The notes: generated by a model from the sequence alone, not told the origin. A stretch of 64,000 bases of DNA from CAYWMY01 sp046352935 (GCA_046352935.1 JAXMGR010000017.1:1-64000); one strand, 5' to 3'. Numbered from the stretch's first letter, positions 1-9,210 are shown. A program made the numbers and translations.

Positions 1-2
1 CG

Positions 3-1712
3 GACGCGACGGTCGCAGCGTCGCGCCCGACCGAGGCGCCGGCGCGGCCGGCGATCACTGGAACGACCACGACCGCGGCGCCGCGCATCGCTCCCGGCGT
101 CGTGCTGCTCGACCGCTACGAGATCGAAGCCGGGATCGGCCGGGGTGAGCGGACCACCGTGTTCCGGGCGCGCGACCGCGCGCGCAGCGGCATCGACGGC
201 GTCAGTGACCTCGTCGCGGTCAAGACCCTGCGGGACGACGTCGATGGCCGGGCGGACACGCTGGAAATCCTGCGCCGCGAGTGCTTCCGGACGCAGATCC
301 TGACGCACGCGAACATCGTCAACGTCTTCGACTGGGAGCGCGACGGCGACACGATCTTCGTGACGATGGAGTTCGTCGCGGGCGAATCGCTGCAGCACAT
401 CCTCGCGAACCTGACACCGCGGCGGCTGCGCCGCGATCATGCGCTGGCCATCATCGCTGCGATCGGCGATGCGCTCGCCTGTGCGCATGCGAGCGGCATC
501 GTGCACGGGGACCTGGATCCAGGTGACGTGATGATCGGCTCCGACGGACGGGTGTGCGTCCTCGGCTTCGGCGGCGTCCGGCCCGATCCGCGCGAGCCGT
601 CGTTCCAGCTGGACGGCCCGCGCGCCACGACGTCGCACTACGCGAGCCCGCAGGTCGCGGGTGGCGCACACGCGGTGCCGGGCGACGACCTCTTCAGCCT
701 CGGCTGCATCGCCTGCGACCTGCTCGCCGACGCCGCACGACTCCCGGACAGCACCGACTCGCGCCTCGCACGACGCCGCCCGCGGCCGCGCAAGCCCCGC
801 GGGATGCATCGCAGGGACTGGCCGCTGGTCCGCAGGGCGCTCGCACCCGAACGCGATGCGCGCCCGGAATCCGTCGCGCAATGGATCGCGGATCTGACAC
901 GGGGAGGCGACCGCCGCAGGCCGCAGGGCGAGCGCCGCACGCCGCCGCTCGAGGAACTCGTCGAGCGTGCGCGCAGGCCACCTCGATTCCGCCTCGTGCA
1001 CGCGCTCGTCGCGGCGACCGTGCTCGTCGCGGGCGTCGGCATCGCGTCGCTGGAATGGCGCGGGAAGCCCGCGGCCTCCATCGCGCCGGGGGGCGTGGCA
1101 CCCGCTGCCGGGCCGGAGGTGAAGTCAGCGTCGGAGCCAGCGGCCGTCGCGCCGGACGCAACCCGCGGGACGCCGGCGGCCGAACCCGCTCCGGCACCCG
1201 CGCCGTCCGTACCCGCAGCACCGATCGAAGGCGTGCAGAGCCCCGCGCCGCGCGTCGACACGCCACCATCCGGCGACGCGGGGTCGCCCGCGGCCGGCAG
1301 CGCGCCTGCTCATGCCGCAGCCGGTGCGGACCGGCCGTTCATCGCGATGGTCTCCGACGCCGTCACGGCCAGCGAGGGCGCGGGCGCGGCGCAGGTCACC
1401 GTCCAGCGCTTTGGCTCGCGCGCGCGCGGGCTCAAGTTCACGTGGTGGACGGAAGCCGGCAGCGCCCGGCCCGGCAGCGACTACGCCGAAGTGGAAGCCC
1501 GCAGCGCCGCATTCCTGCCGGGCGAAGGGCGGGTCAGGCTCGTCGTGCCGCTCGTCGACGACGCCATTCCCGAAGACCCTGAGTCGTTCTCCCTGCGAGT
1601 CCGCATCGACCGGCCCGGCGCCGATCCCGGATTTGTCGCAACGACGATCACGATCGTCGACGACGACGCGCCCGCCCCGGGCGATTCGACAGCGAACCCG
1701 GTGTCGGACTGA
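3..1712 (+). CDS. Membrane-anchored Ser/Thr kinase-like protein with C-terminal Calx-beta domain, 5' partial, probable pseudokinase
   Basis: The frame is open to the left window edge, so the true start lies outside; a GTG at 102 would give 536 residues (numbering below). The N-terminal half is a Hanks-type kinase fold: a glycine-rich loop (G11-x-G13-x-G15), VAVK with Lys41, and an alpha-C Glu near 60. The catalytic loop reads HGDLDPGD (135-142) and the DFG position reads GFG (155-157). The metal-binding Asp of DFG is therefore Gly, and the catalytic-loop Asn is Asp. A single membrane helix (about 299-318) is followed by an Ala/Pro-rich linker and a Calx-beta domain (about 413-524), presumably outside the membrane. 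It converges with the island operon. The architecture is clear; loss of kinase activity is an inference. Confidence 0.8.
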   Translation, partial: DATVAASRPTEAPARPAITGTTTTAAPRIAPGVVLLDRYEIEAGIGRGERTTVFRARDRARSGIDGVSDLVAVKTLRDDVDGRADTLEILRRECFRTQILTHANIVNVFDWERDGDTIFVTMEFVAGESLQHILANLTPRRLRRDHALAIIAAIGDALACAHASGIVHGDLDPGDVMIGSDGRVCVLGFGGVRPDPREPSFQLDGPRATTSHYASPQVAGGAHAVPGDDLFSLGCIACDLLADAARLPDSTDSRLARRRPRPRKPRGMHRRDWPLVRRALAPERDARPESVAQWIADLTRGGDRRRPQGERRTPPLEELVERARRPPRFRLVHALVAATVLVAGVGIASLEWRGKPAASIAPGGVAPAAGPEVKSASEPAAVAPDATRGTPAAEPAPAPAPSVPAAPIEGVQSPAPRVDTPPSGDAGSPAAGSAPAHAAAGADRPFIAMVSDAVTASEGAGAAQVTVQRFGSRARGLKFTWWTEAGSARPGSDYAEVEARSAAFLPGEGRVRLVVPLVDDAIPEDPESFSLRVRIDRPGADPGFVATTITIVDDDAPAPGDSTANPVSD

Positions 1713-1833
1713 GTCGCGGCGGCGCTCCCTGCCCACGCCGTCGAGATCGGACACATCGTTGCAGGAGGGCCCGGATATCGCGCTCGTCGAGCAGCTTCTG
1801 CAGAGTCGCATCATCGGCTCGCAGCCGGTTCAT
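1648..1833 (-). pseudogene. Truncated N-terminus of a SnoaL-like (NTF2-fold) protein at the island edge
   Basis: An ATG at 1833 overlaps the HyuB stop as ATGA, the same coupling used throughout this operon. The first about 28 residues, including LLDERDIRALLQR, look like the opening helix of SnoaL/NTF2-like proteins. The similarity then stops: the rest of the 61-codon frame is Arg/Pro-rich and runs antisense into the 3' end of the convergent kinase-like gene. I read it as the last operon gene, cut off where the island meets flanking DNA near 1,710-1,760. It could also be a chance frame, since the similarity is short. Confidence 0.35.
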
Positions 1834-3563
1834 GTCCGCCCCCGTCCACCGTGGGCCTCTGCCGACTTGCCCCAGCCGCCGCCACCGGCGGTTCTGATGC
1901 GCACGAGTGCGCCGCGCTCGAGCTGCAGGCCCGTGACCTTGCTCGCGGCGATCCAGGTGTCCGAGCCCGGCTGCAGCACGTGCACTTCGCCCGGCAAACC
2001 CGCCTCGCCCCCGGCGAGGCCCCAGGGAGGATCGACGGTGCGATCAAAGGCCGTCTGCAGCGCCAGCGGGTCCAGGGCCTCGACGATGCGCTCGATCCCC
2101 GCGCCGCCCCGGTGCAGTCCGTCCCCGCCCGCCTCGCGACGCAATCGTGTCGAGCGGATACGCAGCGGGAACCGCGCCTCCAGCAATTCGATGGGAATGC
2201 CGGGATTGTCGCCGTGAATGTAGGACTTCAAGGGACCATAGCCGTCGCTCCCCGCGCTGGCGCCGAAGCCGCCGCCGTAGGACTCGATGGCGAGCCAGAA
2301 GTCGCCGTTGGCTCGCGTACCGGTGAAGAACACACCGGATACCGTGCCATGATGACCGGCAGGAACGAGCTCGGGGTGAACGCTGCCGATGGCGCGCAGG
2401 ACTAGATCGACCGCGGTCGGAGGCACCATGACCCAGAATCCCTTCGGCGCATCCGGCGTTGCGTTCACGAGCGAGCCCGGGGGCGCAACGATCTCGAGGG
2501 CCTCGAACATCCAGTCATCGGCGGGACGGTCCGGCAGGCACAGCGCCTTGAACGCCAGCTTGGCGATGTTGAGCGCGCCGCCGAGAAGTCCGATGTTGAT
2601 CGGCGTCGCGACCTGCGCGGGCATCCCGGTGAAATCTACCTCCATCACGTCCCCGCGAACCGTCACCGCAACGTGAAGGTCGACGGGCTCCGTGCCCTCG
2701 ACGCCGGCATTGTCCAGACGGCAAGACGCTTCGTAACGCCCGTCGGGAATCCTGCGCACCGCCTCGCGTCCGAGCGCAGCGCTTTCCCGGGACTGGAATG
2801 CGATCAGCTCGGCCAGCTCGCGCCGTGACCAGCGATTCGTGACGCGGTCCTTCCAGCGGGCCCGGCCCAGGTTGCAGCCCGCGATCTGTGCCATCAGATC
2901 GCCAGTGATCGCGGCCGGTGCACGCGTGTTCGCCTGGATGGTCGCCAGCACCTCCGGGACGATCTGTCCCTCACGCATGACCCGCAGCCCGCGATACTGG
3001 ATGCCCTCCTCGAAGATCGTGCGCGCCCTCCAGTTCAGCGAAGTCGGTGCGCTGCCGCCGATGTCGGCCCAGTGCGCGCGGATCACCAGATACGCGACGA
3101 TCTCGCCGGCATCGAAAACGGGGGTCGTGCAGGTGATGTGATTGAGGTGCTGGCCGTTGACACCGGACCAGTTGTGGATGAACACGTCTCCTTCACGCAG
3201 GTTCCGCAGGCCGATGGTCTCGACGGCATCGCGCACCTGCGGCCCCAGGTCCCCGAGGAAGATCGGCATGCTGCCGGCCGACTGGGTCAGCAGTTCGAAA
3301 TCGGCAGTGACGATGCCGACGCTGTAGTCCTTGTACTCGTAGATCAGTTCACTGTACGCGGTACGCGTGAGATTGAGCTCGATCTCGTCCACCACCGACG
3401 TGGTCGCGAAACGGAAGATCTCCGCTTCGACGCCGTCGATCGGCTGCGATGCCGCGGCACGCGCAGTCGATGACGCCGAGCCGGCGGATGCCGCAACCGC
3501 GTTCCCGGTCGCCGAGCCGATCGCTCCACCGAAGTCTCCCGTACTGTTCACCCGATCACTCAT
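1830..3563 (-). CDS. Hydantoinase B / oxoprolinase C-terminal family subunit (HyuB-like)
   Basis: This is a 577-residue HyuB-family protein. Family members pair with HyuA in ATP-dependent hydrolysis of cyclic amides or in acetone/acetophenone-type carboxylases. Family features include ELIYEYKDYSVGIVTAD near the N-terminus, the HNWSGVNGQHLNHIT region, PINIGLLGGALNIAKLA, ESYGGGFGAS, and a Gly-rich end (RTAGGGGWGKS). The chosen ATG adds about 38 Ala/Ser/Gly-rich residues before the conserved core; they may be a flexible extension or a sign that translation begins further in. It is the last intact gene of the minus-strand operon, 65 bp after the NrfD-like gene, and is separated from its HyuA partner by eight genes. 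Carboxylase versus hydrolase function is not decided by the sequence. Confidence 0.85.
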   Translation of the reverse strand: MSDRVNSTGDFGGAIGSATGNAVAASAGSASSTARAAASQPIDGVEAEIFRFATTSVVDEIELNLTRTAYSELIYEYKDYSVGIVTADFELLTQSAGSMPIFLGDLGPQVRDAVETIGLRNLREGDVFIHNWSGVNGQHLNHITCTTPVFDAGEIVAYLVIRAHWADIGGSAPTSLNWRARTIFEEGIQYRGLRVMREGQIVPEVLATIQANTRAPAAITGDLMAQIAGCNLGRARWKDRVTNRWSRRELAELIAFQSRESAALGREAVRRIPDGRYEASCRLDNAGVEGTEPVDLHVAVTVRGDVMEVDFTGMPAQVATPINIGLLGGALNIAKLAFKALCLPDRPADDWMFEALEIVAPPGSLVNATPDAPKGFWVMVPPTAVDLVLRAIGSVHPELVPAGHHGTVSGVFFTGTRANGDFWLAIESYGGGFGASAGSDGYGPLKSYIHGDNPGIPIELLEARFPLRIRSTRLRREAGGDGLHRGGAGIERIVEALDPLALQTAFDRTVDPPWGLAGGEAGLPGEVHVLQPGSDTWIAASKVTGLQLERGALVRIRTAGGGGWGKSAEAHGGRGRT

Positions 3564-3628
3564 GGCCACACCTCGATGCCTGGGGCAGGACGATACGCGG
3601 GAACGTCGAGCTGCTTCTCCGCACCGGA

Positions 3629-4585
3629 TCATCCATTGCCGGGCAGCCGGTGCAACCGCTGCGCGGGGAACATCTTCGGATAGGTGCCGCTGGCGATGAT
3701 GGTGTACTTCACCGCGAACTCGCCGACCACGGCGAGCGTCGCCGCGGCACCAAGGATCCCGAGCGGAACGTGCACGAACCTGCCCGCGATCCCGACCAGT
3801 GCGGGTCCCAGGATCACGAACAGCACGATGCCGACCCAGAACCAGACGCGGTAGGGTCCTCGGACCAGGAGTTGTACGGAAGCGCGCTCCGCTTCCGAAC
3901 GTCGCATGCCGTGCCACAGGTAGGCGCTCATGACGACAGCACCCGTGACCAGCAGGAACTGCGTCACCGCCTCGACCGAAGCGATCGTGCCGTGCGCCGC
4001 CGATCCCTCGCCGCCGGCAGCTCCGGCGAGCCGGATCTCGACGAGCTGGATCAGAAGGATCGAAGCCGAACCCGCCAGCAGCGAGAAAGTCGGGAATACG
4101 AACGGGATGAGCCAGGTGTTCCAGACGGGGATGCCGACGGCCCTTCTCAGGAGAAAGCCCTCGTAGATCATCACGAACACGGCACTCAGCAACGACAGCC
4201 AGCCTAGCGCGCCGCCCCGGACGGTTGTCGGTGATCCCTGGATCTGCTGTGCAATGTGCGCCGCGCCGGCCACCGCAAAGACGCCGAGGCCCCAGATGCC
4301 GCGGCTGAGCCAGGAATGCCGCACGTTGGCGAGCGCGCGCCACGCGCGCCAGGGACGCCCGAGATAGAGCAGATGGAAGCCGCCCTTGCCGACGACGATC
4401 AGGATCCAGCCCACGATCAGCGCCGGCAGCACGTCGAACACGACTCCCAGCACGTAGGTGCCGCTGCCCACGCCCCCGAGGAAGATCGCGGTGATGAACA
4501 GCAGTCCGCTGCCCTCGGCCCACTCGGTCTGTCTGACCGGCGTGTCCTGGATGGATTGATGGTACTTCGGAACGCGAAACATCAT
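3629..4585 (-). CDS. NrfD/PsrC-type integral membrane quinone-interacting subunit
   Basis: A 318-residue, strongly hydrophobic polytopic protein with about eight or nine membrane segments. It matches the NrfD/PsrC family, including an early GSGTYVLG stretch and the GRPWRAWRALANVRHSWLSR loop. In this family the subunit anchors a molybdopterin and 4Fe-4S pair to the membrane and exchanges electrons with quinone. Its start overlaps the stop of the upstream ferredoxin subunit by ATGA (4582-4585), so the subunits are probably translationally coupled. With the two genes before it, it forms a complete three-subunit oxidoreductase. It contains no heme-binding motif of the ethylbenzene dehydrogenase gamma type. 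Confidence 0.85.
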   Translation of the reverse strand: MMFRVPKYHQSIQDTPVRQTEWAEGSGLLFITAIFLGGVGSGTYVLGVVFDVLPALIVGWILIVVGKGGFHLLYLGRPWRAWRALANVRHSWLSRGIWGLGVFAVAGAAHIAQQIQGSPTTVRGGALGWLSLLSAVFVMIYEGFLLRRAVGIPVWNTWLIPFVFPTFSLLAGSASILLIQLVEIRLAGAAGGEGSAAHGTIASVEAVTQFLLVTGAVVMSAYLWHGMRRSEAERASVQLLVRGPYRVWFWVGIVLFVILGPALVGIAGRFVHVPLGILGAAATLAVVGEFAVKYTIIASGTYPKMFPAQRLHRLPGNG

Positions 4586-5364
4586 CCGGCCCTCCTGCCG
4601 GCCTGGCTGCAGGCGCAGCCAGAACCGCCTCCCGCACCGCCACCACTTCCGCAGGATCGGTCACCCGACGGTGCGTCAGCGCCGCCAGCAGCGCCATCGG
4701 GCGTGCCATCGGAGAACTTCGCGACCAGCACGTTCAACATGCTCGGATCGATCTCGGTCAGGTAGAAGACGGACGGTCGGGTCCCGGCCTCCGGATGCAG
4801 CACGGCGTGGTCACGATCACGCAGCAGCCCCGCGACCTCGCTCGCCGGATCGTTCAGATCACCGAAGATGCGCGCCTTGCCGAGGCAGGTCTCCACACAG
4901 GCCGGGTCCCGGCCCGCATCCACACGCTCCATGCAGAAGTTGCACTTGCTGACTGTGCCCTGCTGCGGGCCCTTGCCGAGCACCGTTCGCGTGATGCGCT
5001 CGTACGGAGTCTCGTTCTCCAGGTAGCCCACCATGTCGGCATGGAAATTGCGCGCCTCGTAGGGACAGGCCTGCATGCAGTAGCGACATCCGATGCAGGT
5101 GTCGTAATCGATCCACACGATCCCGTCTTCGCGCTTGCGCGAGGCCCCCGTCGGGCACACCGGCACGCAGGGTGGTTCCTCGCAGTGCATGCAGAGCACG
5201 GGCAGGCTGACCATGCGCGCATTGGGATAGGTACCGATCTCCTCCTTCAGCACGCGCGCCCAGTAGGTGCCCGGCGGCAGCGAGTTCTCCACCTTGCACG
5301 TCATCGTGCAGGTCTGACACCCGACACACCGCTCCAGATCGATGGCCATGCCCCAGCGCTTCAT
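4582..5364 (-). CDS. Four-cluster ferredoxin subunit of a molybdopterin oxidoreductase (DmsB/PsrB type) with unusual Gly/Cys tail
   Basis: A 260-residue electron-transfer subunit. Four Cys sets typical of DmsB/PsrB are visible: CVGCQTCTMTC (from C13), CMHCEEPPCVPVC, CIGCRYCMQAC, and CNFC followed by CVETC. Together they predict four [4Fe-4S] clusters carrying electrons from the molybdopterin subunit to the NrfD-like subunit. ATGA overlaps join it to both neighbours. The C-terminal about 30 residues are unusual: Gly/Ser-rich with extra Cys (RSCGSGGGAGGGSGCACSQ), outside the four canonical sets. There is no signal peptide. Family and role are firm; the tail function is unknown. Confidence 0.9.
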   Translation of the reverse strand: MKRWGMAIDLERCVGCQTCTMTCKVENSLPPGTYWARVLKEEIGTYPNARMVSLPVLCMHCEEPPCVPVCPTGASRKREDGIVWIDYDTCIGCRYCMQACPYEARNFHADMVGYLENETPYERITRTVLGKGPQQGTVSKCNFCMERVDAGRDPACVETCLGKARIFGDLNDPASEVAGLLRDRDHAVLHPEAGTRPSVFYLTEIDPSMLNVLVAKFSDGTPDGAAGGADAPSGDRSCGSGGGAGGGSGCACSQAGRRAG

Positions 5365-7967
5365 GTCCGCACCCCCGCCCGGCGTACCCGAACCGCGCGA
5401 TCGGCCTCGATCGCCTGCACGATCTTGTCGACGTACTCCCACTCGTCGCTGAGCAGCCAGTTGAACTTCTTGCCCTTGGCCGCGCGCGTGAACTCCGAGT
5501 CGTTGATGAGGCCGTTGCACACGCCGATCACGCGGGGATGAATCGTCTGCGAGAGCCTGGCGCGATGCCGGATGGAGTGCCCGTCGCGTGCCTCGATGAG
5601 GATCTCGTCGCCGTCCCGGATTCCCTTCTTCCGCGCCGTTTCGGCATTGATGAGCGCCACGTCGATGACGACGTCCTTCTCCAGCGCGTCCTTGAGCAGC
5701 AGGTTGGCCTGTCCATAGGACTGGGCTGCCAGCGCATGCTTGTAGTACACGGCCGCCATGTCGAACTCCTCGTTCGATTCGCGGCACTGGGCGCAGGGCT
5801 CCCAGTACGGCAGGCCCGGCCACTCCATGACCGGATAATCGATGTCGAGCTGCCGGACGAGTTTCGCCGTCAGCTTCCCGTTCCGGACGACCGGCTCGTA
5901 GTACACGATCTGACGACCCGCCTTGCGGAACTGGGACCAGTACCATTCCTCGATCTTCGAGGGCCACTTGACCACGCCGTGCTTCTTGAACCAGTCGAGA
6001 CCCTTGTCCGCGCCCCAGTGCGACCTGCAGTAGCGGTCCACGAGATCGGCCCACGAAACGTCCACTTCGTCGGACTTGATGACCCACGGCTCCTTCAGCA
6101 CCATCACCGCGTTCATGGCCTGGTTGAAGGCGCCACGACGGCCGATCCCCGCCAGCAGGTCGATCAGCACCTCCGATTCGTCGCGACGCTCGTACGCCGG
6201 GGCGATCACGGGCTGGCGCAGATAGCATTCCCACGTCCCCGGGTATCCCATCTGCTGGTACTGATGCGCGTACGACTGGGGAATCGACAGCCGTTCCAGA
6301 TGCGTGGTGCCCGGCAGCACGATGTCCGCTGCAGCATTCACCGAGTCGTTCAGATAGTTCTGGATGCTGACCACGAAGCACTTCTTCATGGCCTCGAGGT
6401 GCACGTCCGGGCTGTTGTGGTTGTAGACCCAGTTGCCGCCGATGGCGAGGAAGAACGTCCCCTCCGTGTCGAAGTCGAGGCCGAACTGTTTCGGATTGCA
6501 GATCGCGCGGAAGGCGAGCGGCGAGATCAGGGGCAGCGGATTGAGGTCTCTGAGGCCGATGGAATCCGGCCGTGCCGGTTCCGCGATCGGGTAGCCGGCG
6601 ATCGGGCTGCGCCACGGACCCTGATAGAAATAACCCGACTGGATGCCGTCGGGCCCCTGCTCCACGTCCCAGGAATAATGTCCCGGCTTGTAGCCCTCCG
6701 AAACGGCGCCGGCATAGACGATTCCGCCCACCGCGCCGGGCAGACCGAGCAGCTCGCCCACCGTCATCAGTGCAAGCCAGGTCCCGTAGGCATTGTCGTG
6801 CGCAATGATTCCCCTTCCGCCGATGATGGCCGCCGGGCGGTAGCGCAGCGTGTGTCCGTCGATGACGGTGGTCGCACCGACCTGGGCGGCGTCGGCCAGC
6901 TCCCGCGTCAACCGGCGTATGCGCTCGGCGGGAACCTCGGTCGCTTTCGCAGCCCGCTCGGGCGTCCAGTCGCGCAGCGAGCCCTTCAGGAGATCATAGG
7001 CCGTGCGGCAGGTTCGCCCGTCGACGACGTACGACCCCTCGAGGGCGATGGACCCGAACGTCGCGTCGAATGGCTTCGCGAGCCCGTCGGCGAGGTCGTA
7101 CATGAGCGGCTTGCCGTCGGCACCGCGAACATACAGTCCGTCTTCGCCGATCAGATACGGCAGGTTGGTCTCGGCCAGGAGGTATTCCCGGTCGACGACG
7201 TCGAGCTCGTGCACGAGCACGTGGGCCATCGCCATGAACAGCGCGCCATCGGTTCCCGGAACGAGGGGCACCCACTCGTCGGCCACTTCGGTCCCGACCG
7301 CACCGACCGGATCGACCATCACGAGCTTCATGCCGCGGACGCGGGCGTCGGCCTGCCGCACCTCCGTGATGCGCGTGCGATAGGACGCGCCGGCGCCCAT
7401 GTTGATGCCGGCCTGGATCACGAAATTCGTGTACTGCCAGTCCGCGTTGTCGCTCATGCTCTGGCGCGAGAAGCCGAAGAAATGCTCCGAGTTGCCGCAG
7501 TGCACGGATGCACCGCTGAGCACGGTCCGGCAGCCCGTGGCACCCGCGAAACCGTTCACGGCGTGATTGACCGAGAAGAACGGCGTCACGCCGACGTACA
7601 CCACGAGCTTGCGCGGATCCTCCTCGACGACCTTGCCGAGCTTCCCGCAGGCGAGCTTCAGGGCCTCGTCCCAGGAGATCCTCTTCCAGCCGGGATCGAC
7701 GCCGTGTCCCTTCGGGTTGGTCCGCATCAGCGGGTAGTTCAGCCGATTGGAGTCGTCCTGGAACATCGGAGCTGACACGCCTTTCCCGCACACGACGCCG
7801 CGGTACTTCTCGCTGTCGGGATTGCCTTCGACCTTGACGACGACGCCGTTCACACGCCGCACCACGATCGGACACTGGCAGATGCAGATCTCGCACACAG
7901 AAGGGATCGTCACGTCCTCGAAGATCTCTCCCTTGCGAGTGGCGCTCGGGCGCTTGGTCATGTTCAT
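5361..7967 (-). CDS. Molybdopterin oxidoreductase catalytic subunit (DMSO reductase superfamily)
   Basis: This 868-residue catalytic subunit binds bis-molybdopterin guanine dinucleotide and one N-terminal [4Fe-4S] cluster. Cluster ligands are C25, C28, C32 and C60 (CEICICQC and later VVCGKG). The probable Mo ligand is C157 in ASVHCGNSEHFFG. The start at 7967 is preceded by GGAGGATCCC; the open frame continues upstream without a good ribosome site. The N-terminus has no twin-arginine signal, unlike most Psr/Dms/Arr enzymes, so the complex probably faces the cytoplasm. It opens a three-gene set (catalytic, FeS, NrfD) with ATGA overlaps. The substrate is unknown; the context of CoA ligase, thiolase and HyuAB genes suggests a carbon compound rather than an inorganic acceptor. 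Confidence 0.9.
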   Translation of the reverse strand: MNMTKRPSATRKGEIFEDVTIPSVCEICICQCPIVVRRVNGVVVKVEGNPDSEKYRGVVCGKGVSAPMFQDDSNRLNYPLMRTNPKGHGVDPGWKRISWDEALKLACGKLGKVVEEDPRKLVVYVGVTPFFSVNHAVNGFAGATGCRTVLSGASVHCGNSEHFFGFSRQSMSDNADWQYTNFVIQAGINMGAGASYRTRITEVRQADARVRGMKLVMVDPVGAVGTEVADEWVPLVPGTDGALFMAMAHVLVHELDVVDREYLLAETNLPYLIGEDGLYVRGADGKPLMYDLADGLAKPFDATFGSIALEGSYVVDGRTCRTAYDLLKGSLRDWTPERAAKATEVPAERIRRLTRELADAAQVGATTVIDGHTLRYRPAAIIGGRGIIAHDNAYGTWLALMTVGELLGLPGAVGGIVYAGAVSEGYKPGHYSWDVEQGPDGIQSGYFYQGPWRSPIAGYPIAEPARPDSIGLRDLNPLPLISPLAFRAICNPKQFGLDFDTEGTFFLAIGGNWVYNHNSPDVHLEAMKKCFVVSIQNYLNDSVNAAADIVLPGTTHLERLSIPQSYAHQYQQMGYPGTWECYLRQPVIAPAYERRDESEVLIDLLAGIGRRGAFNQAMNAVMVLKEPWVIKSDEVDVSWADLVDRYCRSHWGADKGLDWFKKHGVVKWPSKIEEWYWSQFRKAGRQIVYYEPVVRNGKLTAKLVRQLDIDYPVMEWPGLPYWEPCAQCRESNEEFDMAAVYYKHALAAQSYGQANLLLKDALEKDVVIDVALINAETARKKGIRDGDEILIEARDGHSIRHRARLSQTIHPRVIGVCNGLINDSEFTRAAKGKKFNWLLSDEWEYVDKIVQAIEADRAVRVRRAGVRT

Positions 7968-8043
7968 GGGATCCTCCACGAGTCTGAATATCCGGCGCCG
8001 GCACGAGGAGCCACGCGGGCGCATCCTGCAGAGGCGCCGACCG

Positions 8044-9207
8044 TCATGCGGCATTCCTCCCGAGGATGATGGTGTTGTGGTACTGCGCGCCGGCACCCGC
8101 GCCGGTCGCCAGCGCCACGCTCGCCCCCGCGACCTGTCGGGCCCCCGCCTCGTGCCGCAGCTGATGCACCGTTTCGATGATCTTCAACGTCGGCCCACCC
8201 CAGCCTATGTGGCTGTACGAGAACAGACCGCCATCCGTATTGACCGGCAATCCGCCCTCCGGCCCGATGCCGACCTCGCGCACGAAATCGGACGCCTCGC
8301 CCGGACCACAGAAGCCGAGCGCTTCGAGCTGGCGCAGCACCTCGAAAGAGGTGATGTCGTACAGCTGCGCGACGTCGATGTCCTTCGGAGCGACGCCGGC
8401 CATGCCGAAGGCGCGCGCCGCGGCATCCGCTCCGACGGTCCAGACCTCGTCGTACCGCGCCGGGTTCACGTATTGCTGCCGGTACCAGTCGCAGCCGCCG
8501 CCCAGGATCCAGACGGGGGCGCGCGTGTTCGATGCGACGTCGCGCCGCGCCAGCACCATCGCCGCAGCACCCTCCGTCGCCAGACACAGATCGAGCAGCG
8601 TGAGTGGCGTCGCGATCGGCGCAGCCGCCAGGATGTCATCCGCGGTGTAGGGCCCGCGACCGAACATCACGGCGTCTGGATTCCCGTGCCCGCGATTGCG
8701 GATCGTGGCCGCAGCCTCGGCGGCCGCGATGCGCGCCTGCGGGTAGCGTCGCAGGTATTGCTGCGCGAGCAGTGCGAAATGCACGGCCGTGAACGCACCC
8801 CACGGCGCCACGAATTCGTTCTCGGGGCGGGTGTAGTCGGCGACGCTGCCGGACTCCCGGGCTACGGAGGCCCGCCCGCCGAACACCAGCACCGCCCTGC
8901 ACAACCCGGCGGCAATGGCCGCGGCCGCATCGAGTGCGGCCGGAATCCCCTGCGGGTAGGTGTCCTGCACCCAGCGCACGGGAATGCCGAGCAGCGCGGT
9001 CCAGTCCAGGGAACCCGGATGCATGACCGTTCCGCCCGGACCGGGCCAGCGCGCGGCGATCCCGTCGATATCGGACACCTGCAGGCCGGCGTCACGAATG
9101 GCGCCGAGCGCCGCCTCGAGACACACCGAGATCGCACTGCGCCCCAGATGCCGGCGTTGCGCCGTCGCATGGACGCCCACCACCGCGACATCCTGCAGTC
9201 CGGTCAT
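8044..9207 (-). CDS. Thiolase-fold protein lacking the nucleophilic Cys (lipid-transfer/DitF/Ltp2-like)
   Basis: A 387-residue thiolase-superfamily protein of the SCP-x/DitF/Ltp2 branch. It keeps the C-terminal motif (NTDGGLFSYSHIGWGGP) and a Tyr-rich central region. At the place of the usual CxSG nucleophile it reads YPQG, so normal thiolysis through a Cys acyl-enzyme is not expected. Known relatives such as Ltp2 act as aldolases in steroid side-chain removal together with a DUF35 protein, and such a protein (10758-11168) is encoded two genes upstream. The start lies 3 bp after the CoA ligase stop. C-C bond cleavage of a CoA thioester is therefore the best inference. Confidence 0.8.
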   Translation of the reverse strand: MTGLQDVAVVGVHATAQRRHLGRSAISVCLEAALGAIRDAGLQVSDIDGIAARWPGPGGTVMHPGSLDWTALLGIPVRWVQDTYPQGIPAALDAAAAIAAGLCRAVLVFGGRASVARESGSVADYTRPENEFVAPWGAFTAVHFALLAQQYLRRYPQARIAAAEAAATIRNRGHGNPDAVMFGRGPYTADDILAAAPIATPLTLLDLCLATEGAAAMVLARRDVASNTRAPVWILGGGCDWYRQQYVNPARYDEVWTVGADAAARAFGMAGVAPKDIDVAQLYDITSFEVLRQLEALGFCGPGEASDFVREVGIGPEGGLPVNTDGGLFSYSHIGWGGPTLKIIETVHQLRHEAGARQVAGASVALATGAGAGAQYHNTIILGRNAA

Positions 9208-9210
9208 GGC

